Notes under the pieces: model-generated | What the model saw: only the letters and a program-made list of their open reading frames with translations | Databases searched by the model: none | Told to the model about the DNA's origin: nothing | Shown: piece after piece, positions 18,001 through 27,200 of the stretch | How the letters are laid out: each line of letters starts with the position of its first letter | Numbering within the stretch: position 1 is the first letter of the stretch | Source: a bacterium UBP6_UBA1209 | Lineage (GTDB): Bacteria; UBP6; UBA1177 | DNA length: 64,000 nt | NCBI GenBank assembly: GCA_002309575.1 | Contig: DBXP01000004.1 | Span: 62,001 to 126,000, forward strand | Direction: 5' to 3' | Made by a program: the position numbers and the translations under genes

Positions 18001-18577
18001 CTATCTCGACAAAATCCCGACAATCGACGAACGTGCCTATATCTTCAAAAATGCGACAGTTATAGGCGATGTTACGCTCGAAGCGGAGTGCAATATCTGG
18101 TTCGGGGCGGTCGTCCGCGGCGATGTAAACTCGATTTTCATCGGTGCCCGCACCAATATTCAGGACAACGCGACGATTCACGTTACGACAGCGCTTTATC
18201 CGACTTCGATAGGCCGCGGCGTAACGGTAGGTCACAACGCCGTGATTCACGGCTCTACAGTCGGTGACAACTCGCTCATCGGCATGGGAGCTGTGATTCT
18301 TGACGGCTGTAAAATCGGTAAAAATTCGATAGTTGCGGCAAATTCGCTGCTTCGCGGCGGCACGGAGGTGCCGGACGGTGTGCTTTTTGCAGGCAATCCG
18401 GCCAAATTGAAACGCGAGCTTACCGAAGAAGAGATCGCCGGATTGAAAAAATCGGCAGACAACTATGTAAGATATGCGGGTAACTATTTGACAACAGCCG
18501 CTGAATCTATATATTCAGATGTTTTTATAAAGGAGATTTTGAACAACTTGAGAACTAATATCGGGGGCATTAAATGA
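17990..18577 (+). CDS. Gamma-class carbonic anhydrase-like protein (YrdA/Cam family)
   Basis: A 196-residue left-handed beta-helix protein of the gamma carbonic anhydrase family, which hydrates CO2 when active. The hexapeptide repeats run from about 20 to 150. The three zinc His are present: H64 in NATIH, H82 in TVGH and H87 in AVIH, as are the family landmarks RGDVNSI and GAVILDG. I chose ATG 17990 inside the end of the upstream gene, with GGAGGAG about ten bases before it; longer in-frame starts only add non-family residues. The stop overlaps the next start (ATGA). Many members have unknown substrates, so the enzymatic role is inferred. Confidence 0.88.
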   Translation: MIINYLDKIPTIDERAYIFKNATVIGDVTLEAECNIWFGAVVRGDVNSIFIGARTNIQDNATIHVTTALYPTSIGRGVTVGHNAVIHGSTVGDNSLIGMGAVILDGCKIGKNSIVAANSLLRGGTEVPDGVLFAGNPAKLKRELTEEEIAGLKKSADNYVRYAGNYLTTAAESIYSDVFIKEILNNLRTNIGGIK

Positions 18578-20145
18578 AGAAATTGTTCATCGCAACTCTT
18601 TTGTTCGTTTCGTTTTTCTCGCTTTCCGCGCTGGTAAACGACAACAAGGATCGTCTTTTGACCGTTATCTACACGAACGACGGTCACGGAATGGCTTGGA
18701 GCTTCGACGAGCCGGAAAATCCGAAAATCGGCGGTCTGGCAGCTCAGAAGACACTCGTTGACAGGATCCGTGCTGAGGTTCAGGGCAAAGGCGGAGATGT
18801 TTTGGTTCTCAGCGGCGGAGATATCACTCTCGGCGACCCGAGAAGTAATGTCTGCAAAAATATGCCGATGATCCATGGAATGAATCTTATCGGTTACGAC
18901 GCAATGGCTATCGGCAACCACGAGTTCGATTTCGGATTCGAGGCTTTCAACAATATGCAGAAAGAGGCTAAGTTCGACTTTTTGACAGCTAATATCTACA
19001 AAGAGGGCGGAACGCAGTCGGTCGGCAAGGAGTATGTCGAAAAGAAGCTCAGCAGCGGTCTTTCGGTTGCGATCCTCGGCGTCACCACGATGGAGAGCCA
19101 GAACATTTCAACTCAGGGTCTGGCTGGCAACATCACGATGACCGATCCTGTAGAGGCTGCCAAATTCAGAGTTCCGCTTCTTAAAAAGAAAAACGATCTT
19201 GTTATCGTTGTCAGTCACCTCGGCTACTACGACACGGACCGCAGCTTCGACGGTTTCTACGGAGACAACTACCTCCCGAAGGCTGTCCAGGGGATCGATC
19301 TTATCGTCGGCGGCCACACGAGCAGACAGCTTGAGAGCCCTGTAAAAGTCAACGATACCTACATCGTTCAGACCGGCGGAATGGGCAAATGGGTAGGACG
19401 TATCGACTTCTACCTCCAGGGCAGCAAAATTGTAAAGACAGAATACAAGATGTACCCGATCAACCTCAAGGAGAAGAAGGTCAAAGAGGGCAACAAGGTC
19501 ACATACGGCTTCGTTGACGAGGAGATCCCCGAAGACAAGGCTATGCTCAATATGCTGAACGGTTTCAAATGCGAATTCTCGACGAAGCAGATCGGCAAGC
19601 TTGACAGAGACCTTATCGGCGGAGACATCGCAAGGAGCGGAGAGATCGAGCTCGGCGACATCATCACTGATATCATGCGTGAGAAGACCGGTACCGAAAT
19701 CGCTTTTATGAATGCGGGAAGTATCCGTCAGGGCCTTACGAAGGGCCCCATCACCGAAAAGGATATCTACAGCGTCTTCCCCTTTAACGATACGGTTTAC
19801 GTTGCAGAGCTTACCGGCCAGCAGATCCAGGAGGTCCTTGATTACTTCTCTGAGAGCGGAACCGGTGTCGGCGGATTCCTTCAGGTCTCCGGTATCGAGA
19901 TGAAGGTTTTCAAAGGCACGGCACTTGAGATCAAGGTCGGCGGAAAACCTCTCGACAAGAAAAGAAAATATAAAGTTTCGTTCAATTCGTTTATCGCAAA
20001 CGGCGGTGACGGATATTCGATGCTGAGAGATCTCAAATCCAAAAAAGATACAGCGTACCTCGTTGCAACGCTTCTGATCGACCACGTCACGGTAAAAGGC
20101 ACCTTTGAAAAGACGACGGGAAACCGTTTAAAAGTTGTAAAATAA
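18574..20145 (+). CDS. Secreted 5'-nucleotidase/metallophosphoesterase (UshA family)
   Basis: A 523-residue periplasmic nucleotidase with a clear signal peptide (MKKLFIATLLFVSFFSLSA). The metallophosphatase domain has TNDGH (D36, H38; usually TND.H), GGDITLGD, GNHEFD (about 113-118), VVSHLG and GGHTS (about 246). The C-terminal 5_nucleotid_C domain holds the substrate-binding region with NAGSIRQGL and FPFNDTVY. Such enzymes release nucleosides and phosphate from extracellular nucleotides. The PfkB kinase that follows could phosphorylate the nucleoside produced. The exact substrate (5'-nucleotides, cyclic nucleotides or UDP-sugars) is not resolved. Confidence 0.9.
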   Translation: MKKLFIATLLFVSFFSLSALVNDNKDRLLTVIYTNDGHGMAWSFDEPENPKIGGLAAQKTLVDRIRAEVQGKGGDVLVLSGGDITLGDPRSNVCKNMPMIHGMNLIGYDAMAIGNHEFDFGFEAFNNMQKEAKFDFLTANIYKEGGTQSVGKEYVEKKLSSGLSVAILGVTTMESQNISTQGLAGNITMTDPVEAAKFRVPLLKKKNDLVIVVSHLGYYDTDRSFDGFYGDNYLPKAVQGIDLIVGGHTSRQLESPVKVNDTYIVQTGGMGKWVGRIDFYLQGSKIVKTEYKMYPINLKEKKVKEGNKVTYGFVDEEIPEDKAMLNMLNGFKCEFSTKQIGKLDRDLIGGDIARSGEIELGDIITDIMREKTGTEIAFMNAGSIRQGLTKGPITEKDIYSVFPFNDTVYVAELTGQQIQEVLDYFSESGTGVGGFLQVSGIEMKVFKGTALEIKVGGKPLDKKRKYKVSFNSFIANGGDGYSMLRDLKSKKDTAYLVATLLIDHVTVKGTFEKTTGNRLKVVK

Positions 20146-20187
20146 TCTCCGTTTGACCTCTTCAACACCAAATCTTCGGGAAATACC

Positions 20188-21162
20188 ATGAAAAAAGTTC
20201 TAGGAATGGGGAATGCTCTCGTAGATATTCTAGTCTCGCTTCCCGATGAGTCCGCGCTTGCACAGCTTGGGCTTGCGAAGGGCAGCATGCAGCTTGTCGA
20301 TGCCAGTTTCAGCGAGAGAGTCCTGAGCCGGATGATCGGTTTCAACATGGTCCAGCAGAGCGGCGGAAGCGCTTCGAACACTGTTCACGGACTATCCGCT
20401 CTCGGTGTTCCCTGCTCGTTTGTAGGCAAGGTCGGCGATGACGAATTCGGCACCGTTTTTGAGAGAAACATGGTGGCTCACGGGGTCTTGCCGCACCTTT
20501 TTCACGGCGAGCTTCCCACCGGAAGGGCGATCGCTTTGATTTCACCCGATTCCGAACGTACTTTCGCGACCTATCTCGGTTCCGCCGTAACTTTGACCGC
20601 AGATGAACTTTCGGCAGACCTTTTCAGGGGCTTCGACCTTTTTCATGTCGAGGGCTATCTCACGCAGGATCACTGTCTTATCGAGCGCTCTCTCCAGCTT
20701 GCGCACGAGCTCGGGCTTATGATCTCCTTTGATTTGGCGAGTTTCAATGTCGTGGCTGAAAATCTCGGCTTTCTTCAGGAAATGGTCGCGCAGTATGTCG
20801 ATATCCTCTTCGCAAACGAGGAGGAGGCGCGCTCCTTTACCGGGCTCGAGGCAAGGCAGGCTGTCGAAAATATCGGCAGGCTCTGCGAATGCGCCGTTGT
20901 AAAGACCGGCAGGAACGGGTCGCTCATAGCAAATGACGGCAATATAATCGAAGTCCCGGCGAAAACGGTCAGACCGGTTGACACGACCGGTGCCGGGGAT
21001 CTCTACGCGGCTGGTTTTCTTTACGGCTTCGTGAACGGGATGCCTCTCGAAAAATGCGGACGGATCGGTACGATCGCGGCTTCGAGCGTTATTGAAATTA
21101 TAGGCGCCAAGCTTCCGGCGGAAAGGTGGTCAACAATAAAAGAGGAGATCTCCAGGATATGA
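20188..21162 (+). CDS. PfkB-family carbohydrate/nucleoside kinase (adenosine kinase-like)
   Basis: A 324-residue ribokinase-fold kinase. It opens with GNALVDIL, then the substrate-lid region QSGGSASNT (about 54-62) and GKVGDDEFG, and ends with the PfkB signature DTTGAGDLYAAGF (about 265-277), where the Asp is the catalytic base and GAGD the anion hole. GGSASNT with VDTTGAGD is typical of adenosine/ribokinase-like members in this lineage. GGGAA precedes ATG 20188. Position after a 5'-nucleotidase supports nucleoside salvage, but a sugar substrate is equally possible. Confidence 0.85.
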   Translation: MKKVLGMGNALVDILVSLPDESALAQLGLAKGSMQLVDASFSERVLSRMIGFNMVQQSGGSASNTVHGLSALGVPCSFVGKVGDDEFGTVFERNMVAHGVLPHLFHGELPTGRAIALISPDSERTFATYLGSAVTLTADELSADLFRGFDLFHVEGYLTQDHCLIERSLQLAHELGLMISFDLASFNVVAENLGFLQEMVAQYVDILFANEEEARSFTGLEARQAVENIGRLCECAVVKTGRNGSLIANDGNIIEVPAKTVRPVDTTGAGDLYAAGFLYGFVNGMPLEKCGRIGTIAASSVIEIIGAKLPAERWSTIKEEISRI

Positions 21163-21524
21163 ATATTTATATAGTTTTCCTGATCCTGGCGATAGTTTTC
21201 AATGCCGGAGCCAACATTTTTATGAAGGCGGGAGTAATGTCGGAACCGGTCAAACTTAGCGACGGAATAGTTCAGTTCGTCTTGAGTTATCTGACCAACG
21301 TAAAGCTTATGCTTGGCATCCTTTTTTTCGGCATCGCACTTGTTTTTTACACGAAAGCGCTTGAAAAATTCAATCTTTCGATCGCCTATCCGACGATGAC
21401 TTCGTGCGGTCTGCTGATCGTCACGCTCTGGTCGGTTTTTATGTTTAGTGAAAGGCTCAGTATGTTGCAGATATGCGGGCTTTTTCTTATAGTCTGCGGA
21501 CTTTGGCTGGTAAATTTTCACTGA
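21159..21524 (+). CDS. Small DMT-superfamily transporter (EmrE/ArnE-like, four helices)
   Basis: A 121-residue protein made of four membrane helices (about 3-21, 35-53, 60-78, 84-118), the size of SMR and ArnE/ArnF subunits. The MKAG and YPTMTSCGLLIVTLWS segments resemble the family. The membrane Glu needed by EmrE-type drug pumps is replaced by Asn in helix 1 (VFNAGANIFMK), so drug/proton antiport is unlikely and lipid-linked substrate flipping as in ArnE/F is more plausible. The start ATG 21159 overlaps the kinase stop; AGGA lies just upstream. Dimer partner not seen. Confidence 0.75.
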   Translation: MNIYIVFLILAIVFNAGANIFMKAGVMSEPVKLSDGIVQFVLSYLTNVKLMLGILFFGIALVFYTKALEKFNLSIAYPTMTSCGLLIVTLWSVFMFSERLSMLQICGLFLIVCGLWLVNFH

Positions 21525-21538
21525 TTTTAGGAGGAGTT

Positions 21539-22489
21539 ATGAAAAAAATTACCGTTCTTGCCGTTTTTGTTTTCGTTCTTTTCGCACTTGTTTCGTGCGG
21601 AGACTCGAATAAAAATGAATACGATTATCCTGACGAAGAGCCTGCGAATGATACCGATAAGGCTCCGGTGGCTGATGAAGAACCTGTTTCCGACGAAGAA
21701 CCAGTATCCGACGAAGAGCCTGCAACAGACGAGGAGCCGGTAACGGATGAAGAACCCGTAACAGACGAAGAACCGGCAACCGATGAGGAGCCTGTGACTG
21801 ACGAGGAGCCTGAAACGGATGAAGAACCCGCAACAGACGAAGAACCCGCAACAGACGAAGAGCCTGCGACTGACGATGAGCCTGGCGATTACAATTCGCC
21901 TTACGGTCAGATCGCGCTTGAGCTGGAAGTCGGGCAGGTCGCAAACCTTTCGGACGGCGAGGATCCGGAGCTTGGAGTTCTGGATGTGCCGTTTGCAACC
22001 GGAACCTATGGAAACAACGGGACTCCGCTTGTAGTCGGAAGTCAGCATGTGAGGACCGATGTCTATATGCCGGAGAGCCTTATTCCTGAGCAGCCGGCAT
22101 CGCTTTTTGTCGAGCAGAGAGCCTGCCTCGAGTACGATGACAACGATGATGAGTGCGTTACGGAGAGCAATACCGTAGTTATACTTCAGATATCGGAATC
22201 TGCTCTGCCGGAAGGGCCCGGGACGCTTGAACTGAGCCTTCTTGCGGCCCAGAACTCGCGGACGCTGCTCTATGTCGGTGATCTCGACGAGGAGACGAAC
22301 CAGGTCAAATGCATCCATGCCGTAGGAACAGGCGTGATCGACTTCTCGGAGGTCGGTGACGTCAAAAATCACGGAGCATTCGGATTCAGCGGAGATATAG
22401 TTCTTTACAGCCCGAAAAACTTCAACGGGAGCGATTTGTCGGCAATGATGGCTCAGCTGGCAGGCTGGGAAACCTGTCCGGCTATGTAA
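21539..22489 (+). CDS. Lipoprotein with DEEP-type hexapeptide repeats
   Basis: A 316-residue exported lipoprotein: signal peptide with lipobox LVSC, acylated Cys20. Residues 46-117 are twelve copies of a six-residue unit (DEEP plus two, mostly VT or AT), giving a long acidic spacer. The rest (about 118-316) is a compact domain I do not recognise; it has a Cys pair (C..., EQRACLEYDDNDDECV) and many beta-prone stretches. GGAGGAG six bases before ATG 21539 fixes the start. The spacer probably holds the C-terminal domain away from the membrane. The third Cys of the domain (VKCIHA) and a fourth (WETCPAM) could form disulfides. Confidence 0.85.
   Translation: MKKITVLAVFVFVLFALVSCGDSNKNEYDYPDEEPANDTDKAPVADEEPVSDEEPVSDEEPATDEEPVTDEEPVTDEEPATDEEPVTDEEPETDEEPATDEEPATDEEPATDDEPGDYNSPYGQIALELEVGQVANLSDGEDPELGVLDVPFATGTYGNNGTPLVVGSQHVRTDVYMPESLIPEQPASLFVEQRACLEYDDNDDECVTESNTVVILQISESALPEGPGTLELSLLAAQNSRTLLYVGDLDEETNQVKCIHAVGTGVIDFSEVGDVKNHGAFGFSGDIVLYSPKNFNGSDLSAMMAQLAGWETCPAM
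21674..21889 (+). repeat. Tandem repeat: 12 copies of an 18-base coding unit
   Basis: Twelve in-frame 18-base units encode DEEPxx hexapeptides. Codon choice varies between copies (GAT/GAC, GAA/GAG), so they are not recent exact duplications; the selection seems to be for the protein spacer. Slippage could still vary the copy number between strains. Confidence 0.9.
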
Positions 22490-22501
22490 AAGGAGGGTGG
22501 A

Positions 22502-23341
22502 ATGTGGTTTATTGAAAATTACGACGAAAAGGCTAGTTTAGGTCTCAAGGTCAGGAAAAAACTGCATGAAGAGCAGTCAAAATTCCAGAAAATAGATATC
22601 TACGAGACTGAATTTTTCGGCAACCTTCTGACTCTCGACGGTCTTGTGATGCTGACCGAAAAGGACGAATTCGTATATCACGAGATGATCACCCACATGC
22701 CGCTCTGCACTATCAAAAATCCGGAGCGTGTCCTTGTCATCGGCGGCGGTGACGGCGGTGCGGTGCGCGAGATCCTGAAGCACGATTCGATCAAAGAGGT
22801 CGTGATGTGCGAAATCGACCAGCGCGTGACCGATCTTTGCAGGATCTACTTCCCGACAACGACATGCAGACTTGACGACCCTCGTGTAAAGCTGCATTTC
22901 GAGGACGGTTTTAAGTTTATGGACGGTTACGAAGGCTACTTCGACCTTATCATTACCGATTCAAGCGACCCTGTAGGTCCCGGTGTGGCGCTTTTTCAGG
23001 AGGATTATTACAGACTTGTCAAAAAGGCTCTCAAGCCCGGCGGGATCATGGTTTCGCAGAGCGAAAGCCCCTGGTATTTCGAAGATACGATGACAAGCAT
23101 GACCGGCGCAATGGCGAAGGTTTTCAGGAACGTTCAGACCTACATCGCGCTTGTTACGCTCTATCCGAGCGGGCTCTGGACGATGACTGCGGCGAGTGAT
23201 TCCCTTTCGCTTCTCGACTTCGATGAAAAACGCTCGGCAAAGATCGCGGAAACCTGCAAATACTACAACCCCGAAATCCACAAAGGGGCACTTGCGCTTC
23301 CGAACTTCGTTAAAAAAATCGTTCACAACACGGCGAAATAA
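22502..23341 (+). CDS. speE: Spermidine synthase (polyamine aminopropyltransferase)
   Basis: A 279-residue cytoplasmic enzyme that transfers aminopropyl from decarboxylated SAM to putrescine. It has the N-terminal beta domain with ETEFFGNLLTLDGLVMLTEKDE, the nucleotide-binding signature VLVIGGGDGGAVREILKH (about 78-95), CEIDQRV and the catalytic region IITDSSDPVGPG. All are very close to consensus, and the length is normal. AAGGAGG lies before ATG 22502. speD is not in the window. It appears to close the transcript that starts near 17.6 kb; the lon gene has its own upstream region. Confidence 0.96.
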   Translation: MWFIENYDEKASLGLKVRKKLHEEQSKFQKIDIYETEFFGNLLTLDGLVMLTEKDEFVYHEMITHMPLCTIKNPERVLVIGGGDGGAVREILKHDSIKEVVMCEIDQRVTDLCRIYFPTTTCRLDDPRVKLHFEDGFKFMDGYEGYFDLIITDSSDPVGPGVALFQEDYYRLVKKALKPGGIMVSQSESPWYFEDTMTSMTGAMAKVFRNVQTYIALVTLYPSGLWTMTAASDSLSLLDFDEKRSAKIAETCKYYNPEIHKGALALPNFVKKIVHNTAK

Positions 23342-23438
23342 CACCGGTATCACTGCCGTTTCCCGGGATTGTTAAAGATATAGTTTGACTTTTTCAGACG
23401 GTGCTTATTTATCACCATGAACTCTTTAGGAGGAGAAT

Positions 23439-25772
23439 ATGGCAGATAACGAAAATCTTTTTCCTGAATTTTTACCGCTTTTTCCTGTGAGGGACGCAGT
23501 CCTGTTTCCGTTCAGTTCGCAGAGCGTCTCTATCGGCGGCGACGGTGCGGCACGTGCGGTAAGAGTTGCTCAGGGATTTGGAAATTATGTGATTTTTGTG
23601 GCTCAGCGCGGGGCAGACGCGATAGATAAGATCAACGAAGGGACGATCTATTCGGTAGGAACTGTTGCGATCATCACGAAATCGCAGACAAAGGCTTCGG
23701 GAAGAGAGTCCATCTATGTTCAGGGGCTGAAAAAAGCAAAAATAATATCAATAGTTTATGATGAAAACAGAAACGTCTTTTTCGGCAAGATCGAGGTCAT
23801 CGAGGAGGAGACGAGCTTTGATGAAAATCTCTGTACGAGCATGTTCAGAGAGGTCGATCAGCTGCTCGATTCGTTGAAGGAGTCACTTACTCCGCAGTTT
23901 TTCAACGCATACCGCGCTATCAGGGATCCCGCCCGTCTTGCCGAATTTCTGATGAACACCTTCTCGAAGTCAGTCCAGCTCTCGCAGAAGGTCCTTGAGG
24001 AGAACGCGCCGCTGGCCAAGCTGGATTCGGCTCTGGTCGTGCTCAGAAAGGAGGTCATGGCTTCCCAGCTCCAGCACATGATCCGCCACAAGACGATGGA
24101 GACTCTGAGCAAGGACCAGAAGGATGCCTTTCTCCGCGAGGAGATGAAGGTCATCCAGAAGGAGCTCGGCGCGGAGGACCCGTACAACGCCGAGATCGCC
24201 GAGTACGAGAAGAAGCTTGAGGCAGGTTTTCTGCCGGAACAGGCTGCCGCCGAGGCAAGGAAACAGATCGACCGGCTCAAAACCATGCATCCGGCAAATC
24301 AGGAGAGCATCGTCGTCAGGACCTGGCTCGATACGGTTTTCAGCCTTCCCTGGAAGGATTCGACCGATGACAACAGGAATATAAATCATGCCGAAAGGGT
24401 GCTTGAAGAGGATCACTACGGCCTTGAGGATGTCAAGGAGCGGATCCTCGAATTTCTGGCTGTCCGCCAGATCAACGGAGACCAGACTTCGAAGTCGCCT
24501 ATCCTCTGTTTCGTGGGGCCTCCCGGTGTAGGCAAAACCTCGCTCGGACGCTCGATCGCCCGGGCTCTCGGCAGAAAATTCCACCGCCTCAGCCTCGGCG
24601 GGCTGCACGACGAAGCCGAAATCCGTGGTCACAGACGGACCTATGTCGGCGCGATGCAGGGCAAGATCCTGGAGGGTCTCAAGATCTGCAAATCGAACAA
24701 CCCGGTCTTTATGCTTGACGAGATAGACAAGCTTGGCAAGGATTTCCGCGGGGACCCGTCGTCGGCACTGCTTGAGGTGCTTGATCCGGAGCAGAATTTT
24801 TCGTTCCTTGACAACTACATCGGCATCCCGTTCGACCTCAGCAAGGTCTTTTTCATCGCAACGGCGAACTGGGAAGATTCGATCCCCGAGCCGCTGAAGG
24901 ACAGGATGGAGGTGATAAGGCTTTCCGGCTACACCGATCCCGAGCGTGTCCAGATCGCGAAGCAGTACCTCATTCCGCGCCAGCTCGAAAACAACGGTCT
25001 CCAGAAAAAGAGTCTCCAGTTCACGACTGACGCACTTAATTTTATCTCGAGAAGATACACCCGCGAGGCTGGGGTCAGGAATCTTGAACGCTGCATCGGT
25101 TCAGTCTGCCGGAAGGTCGTCACGCTCAAAGTGAAGGGCGAGGATTATCAGAAAAAGATAACTCCTGCGGTCGTCGAAAAGCTTTTGAAGCTGCCTCCCT
25201 TCTCGGAATCCGAACTCGAAAAGAACGAAAATATCGGTGTTGTTACGGGCCTGGCCTGGACGCAGTTCGGCGGTGCTACGCTCAGGATCGAATCGAACTG
25301 GATGCTCGGCAAGGGCAATCTGATCCTCACGGGACAGCTCGGCGACATAATGAAGGAGTCTGCGAGGATCGCGCTCTCCTACATCCAGAGCAATGCAGAA
25401 AAATTTGGTCTCGGCAAGGATTTTGTTCTCGAAAACAAGGATATCCACATCCACTTCCCGGCAGGAGCGACACCAAAGGACGGTCCGAGTGCCGGGATCA
25501 CGATAACGACCTCTCTGCTCAGCCTTTTCCTCGGCAGGAAGGTCAATCCAAGGATAGCAATGACGGGCGAAATAAGCCTCACGGGCGATGTCCTTCCGAT
25601 CGGCGGACTCAAGGAAAAGCTGCTCGCAGCAAAGCGCAACGGTGTCGCCAGGGTCTTCATGCCGGAGGCGAACCGCTCGCTTTACGAAAGTATATCCGAA
25701 GAGATCCGCTCCGGTATCGAGCCTGAATTCGTGAAGAGCTACGCCGAAATTTTCAAGGCGCTCTTTTCGTGA
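23439..25772 (+). CDS. lon: ATP-dependent Lon protease
   Basis: A 777-residue cytoplasmic AAA+ protease that degrades misfolded and regulatory proteins. N-terminal LON substrate domain (about 8-205), helical region, AAA+ module with Walker A GPPGVGKT (about 360) and Walker B VFMLDEIDK, and the C-terminal protease domain with catalytic Ser in KDGPSAGIT (about 682) and Lys in GLKEKLLAAKR (about 725). GGAGGAG precedes ATG 23439. A TTGACT box at 23385-23390 could be the -35 of its promoter, but the -10 is poor (TTTATC at 23408). No heat-shock sigma-32 promoter was recognised. Confidence 0.97.
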   Translation: MADNENLFPEFLPLFPVRDAVLFPFSSQSVSIGGDGAARAVRVAQGFGNYVIFVAQRGADAIDKINEGTIYSVGTVAIITKSQTKASGRESIYVQGLKKAKIISIVYDENRNVFFGKIEVIEEETSFDENLCTSMFREVDQLLDSLKESLTPQFFNAYRAIRDPARLAEFLMNTFSKSVQLSQKVLEENAPLAKLDSALVVLRKEVMASQLQHMIRHKTMETLSKDQKDAFLREEMKVIQKELGAEDPYNAEIAEYEKKLEAGFLPEQAAAEARKQIDRLKTMHPANQESIVVRTWLDTVFSLPWKDSTDDNRNINHAERVLEEDHYGLEDVKERILEFLAVRQINGDQTSKSPILCFVGPPGVGKTSLGRSIARALGRKFHRLSLGGLHDEAEIRGHRRTYVGAMQGKILEGLKICKSNNPVFMLDEIDKLGKDFRGDPSSALLEVLDPEQNFSFLDNYIGIPFDLSKVFFIATANWEDSIPEPLKDRMEVIRLSGYTDPERVQIAKQYLIPRQLENNGLQKKSLQFTTDALNFISRRYTREAGVRNLERCIGSVCRKVVTLKVKGEDYQKKITPAVVEKLLKLPPFSESELEKNENIGVVTGLAWTQFGGATLRIESNWMLGKGNLILTGQLGDIMKESARIALSYIQSNAEKFGLGKDFVLENKDIHIHFPAGATPKDGPSAGITITTSLLSLFLGRKVNPRIAMTGEISLTGDVLPIGGLKEKLLAAKRNGVARVFMPEANRSLYESISEEIRSGIEPEFVKSYAEIFKALFS

Positions 25773-25787
25773 TTGCTCTCTAAAAAC

Positions 25788-25815
25788 TTGAAAACCATTA
25801 CTCTGAATTTATCAT
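25788..25815 (+). promoter_or_regulatory. Sigma-70-type promoter of serS
   Basis: TTGAAA (25788-25793), a 16-base spacer and TATCAT (25810-25815), each 5 of 6 to consensus. Transcription would start near 25822, about 19 bases before the ATG. No T-box leader is present; the leader is too short for one. Confidence 0.65.
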
Positions 25816-25840
25816 CCGCCGTTTTTTATTGGAGGCAAAA

Positions 25841-27115
25841 ATGTTTGATGTAAAGCTTATTCTTTCAAATCCCGATAAGGTGAAATTCAACATGAAAAAC
25901 CGCAACTACACCGACTTTTCGCCGGTTGACGAAATTTTGTCGCTGAGTGAGCGGAGAAAGGCGCTTATCACCGAATCGGAGCAGACGAGAGCCCGCCAGA
26001 TGAGCCGTTCCAAGGAGATGCCGCTTGTCATGAAAAACGGCACCCCTGAAGAGAAAAACGCGATAAAGGAGGAGCTGAAGGAGCTCAGCGAAAAGGTGAA
26101 ATCCTACGGTCCGCTCGTCAAGGATATCGAGGATAAAATCGACAAGATAGTGATGAGTCTGCCGAACATGTTCGCCGATTCAACGCCTCTTGGCAAGGAT
26201 GAAAACTCAAATGTGGTTGTAAAGACCTACGGCGAAAAGCCGGTTTTCGACTTCCAGCCGAAGGAGCACTTCGACATTGCGACCACGACGATCGACTTCG
26301 AGCGCGGCGTCAAGCTCTCCGGCTCGCGCTTCATAATTTATAAAAGCGACATGGCCAAGCTCGAGCGTGCCGTCATGTGCTTTATGCTCGACAACGCGGC
26401 CAAAAACGGCTACACCGAGATAGTTCCGCCGGTAATGGTCAGCCGCGAGACGATGACCGGTTCCGGTCAGCTTCCGAAGTTCGAGGACGATGCGTACAAG
26501 ACGACCGACGATATGTTTATGATTCCGACAGCGGAGGTCAGCCTTGTCAACATGCACCGCGGCGAAATTCTTGACAACTCGGTGCTTCCTATCAAATACG
26601 CTGCCTACACGCCCTGCTTCAGACGCGAGGCGGGAAGCTACGGAAAGGATATGAAGGGCATCATCCGGCTCCACCAGTTCAACAAGGTCGAGCTCGTAAA
26701 ATTCTGCCGCCCGGAGGAGTCCATGGCGGAACTTGACAGCCTTCTCGCAAACGCGGAGGAGATCCTGCAGCTTCTCGGGATCCACTACCGCGTAGTCAAT
26801 CTCTGCAGCGGAGATCTCGGCTTCAACGCAGTAAAAACTTTCGATATCGAGGTCTGGCTTCCCGGGCAGCAGACCTACCGCGAAATCTCGAGCTGTTCCA
26901 GCACCGGAGACTTCCAGGCGAGACGCGCAAACATCAGGTTCAGACGCGACGCGAACCAGAAGCCTGAGCTGGTCCACCTGCTCAACGGATCAGGACTTGC
27001 GATCGACAGAACGCTTGTCGCGATAATCGAGAATTACCAGCAGAGCGACGGTTCGGTCAAGGTCCCTGAAGTTCTGAAAAAATATCTCGGCGGCGCGGAT
27101 AGGCTCTTCCTTTAA
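25841..27115 (+). CDS. serS: Seryl-tRNA synthetase
   Basis: Class II aminoacyl-tRNA synthetase that charges tRNA-Ser. It has 424 residues: an N-terminal antiparallel coiled-coil arm (about 30-105, Glu/Lys-rich) that binds the long variable arm of tRNA-Ser, then the catalytic core with motif 2 (FRREAGSYGKDMKG, then LHQFNKVE) and motif 3 near the end (LNGSGLAIDRTLVAIIENYQ). I chose ATG 25841 because GGAGG (25830-25834) stands six bases before it; an in-frame TTG at 25829 overlaps that site. It opens MFDVKLILSNPDKVK, as expected for SerS. Confidence 0.97.
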   Translation: MFDVKLILSNPDKVKFNMKNRNYTDFSPVDEILSLSERRKALITESEQTRARQMSRSKEMPLVMKNGTPEEKNAIKEELKELSEKVKSYGPLVKDIEDKIDKIVMSLPNMFADSTPLGKDENSNVVVKTYGEKPVFDFQPKEHFDIATTTIDFERGVKLSGSRFIIYKSDMAKLERAVMCFMLDNAAKNGYTEIVPPVMVSRETMTGSGQLPKFEDDAYKTTDDMFMIPTAEVSLVNMHRGEILDNSVLPIKYAAYTPCFRREAGSYGKDMKGIIRLHQFNKVELVKFCRPEESMAELDSLLANAEEILQLLGIHYRVVNLCSGDLGFNAVKTFDIEVWLPGQQTYREISSCSSTGDFQARRANIRFRRDANQKPELVHLLNGSGLAIDRTLVAIIENYQQSDGSVKVPEVLKKYLGGADRLFL

Positions 27116-27200
27116 GCCCTGGACAAAAATTTTTCCCCTGAAAAGTGCATAATTTTTGAAAATCCGTATAATTACCCGTTTTATTTGTATGGAGGAGACT

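Noticed and set aside
19108..20085. 325-codon open frame on the minus strand
   Set aside because: Lies opposite the 5'-nucleotidase; high third-base GC leaves open frames on the antisense. No domain or ribosome site.
23385..23413. lon promoter with TTGACT -35
   Set aside because: No -10 box better than 3 of 6 at 16-18 bases; mentioned in the lon entry but not called.
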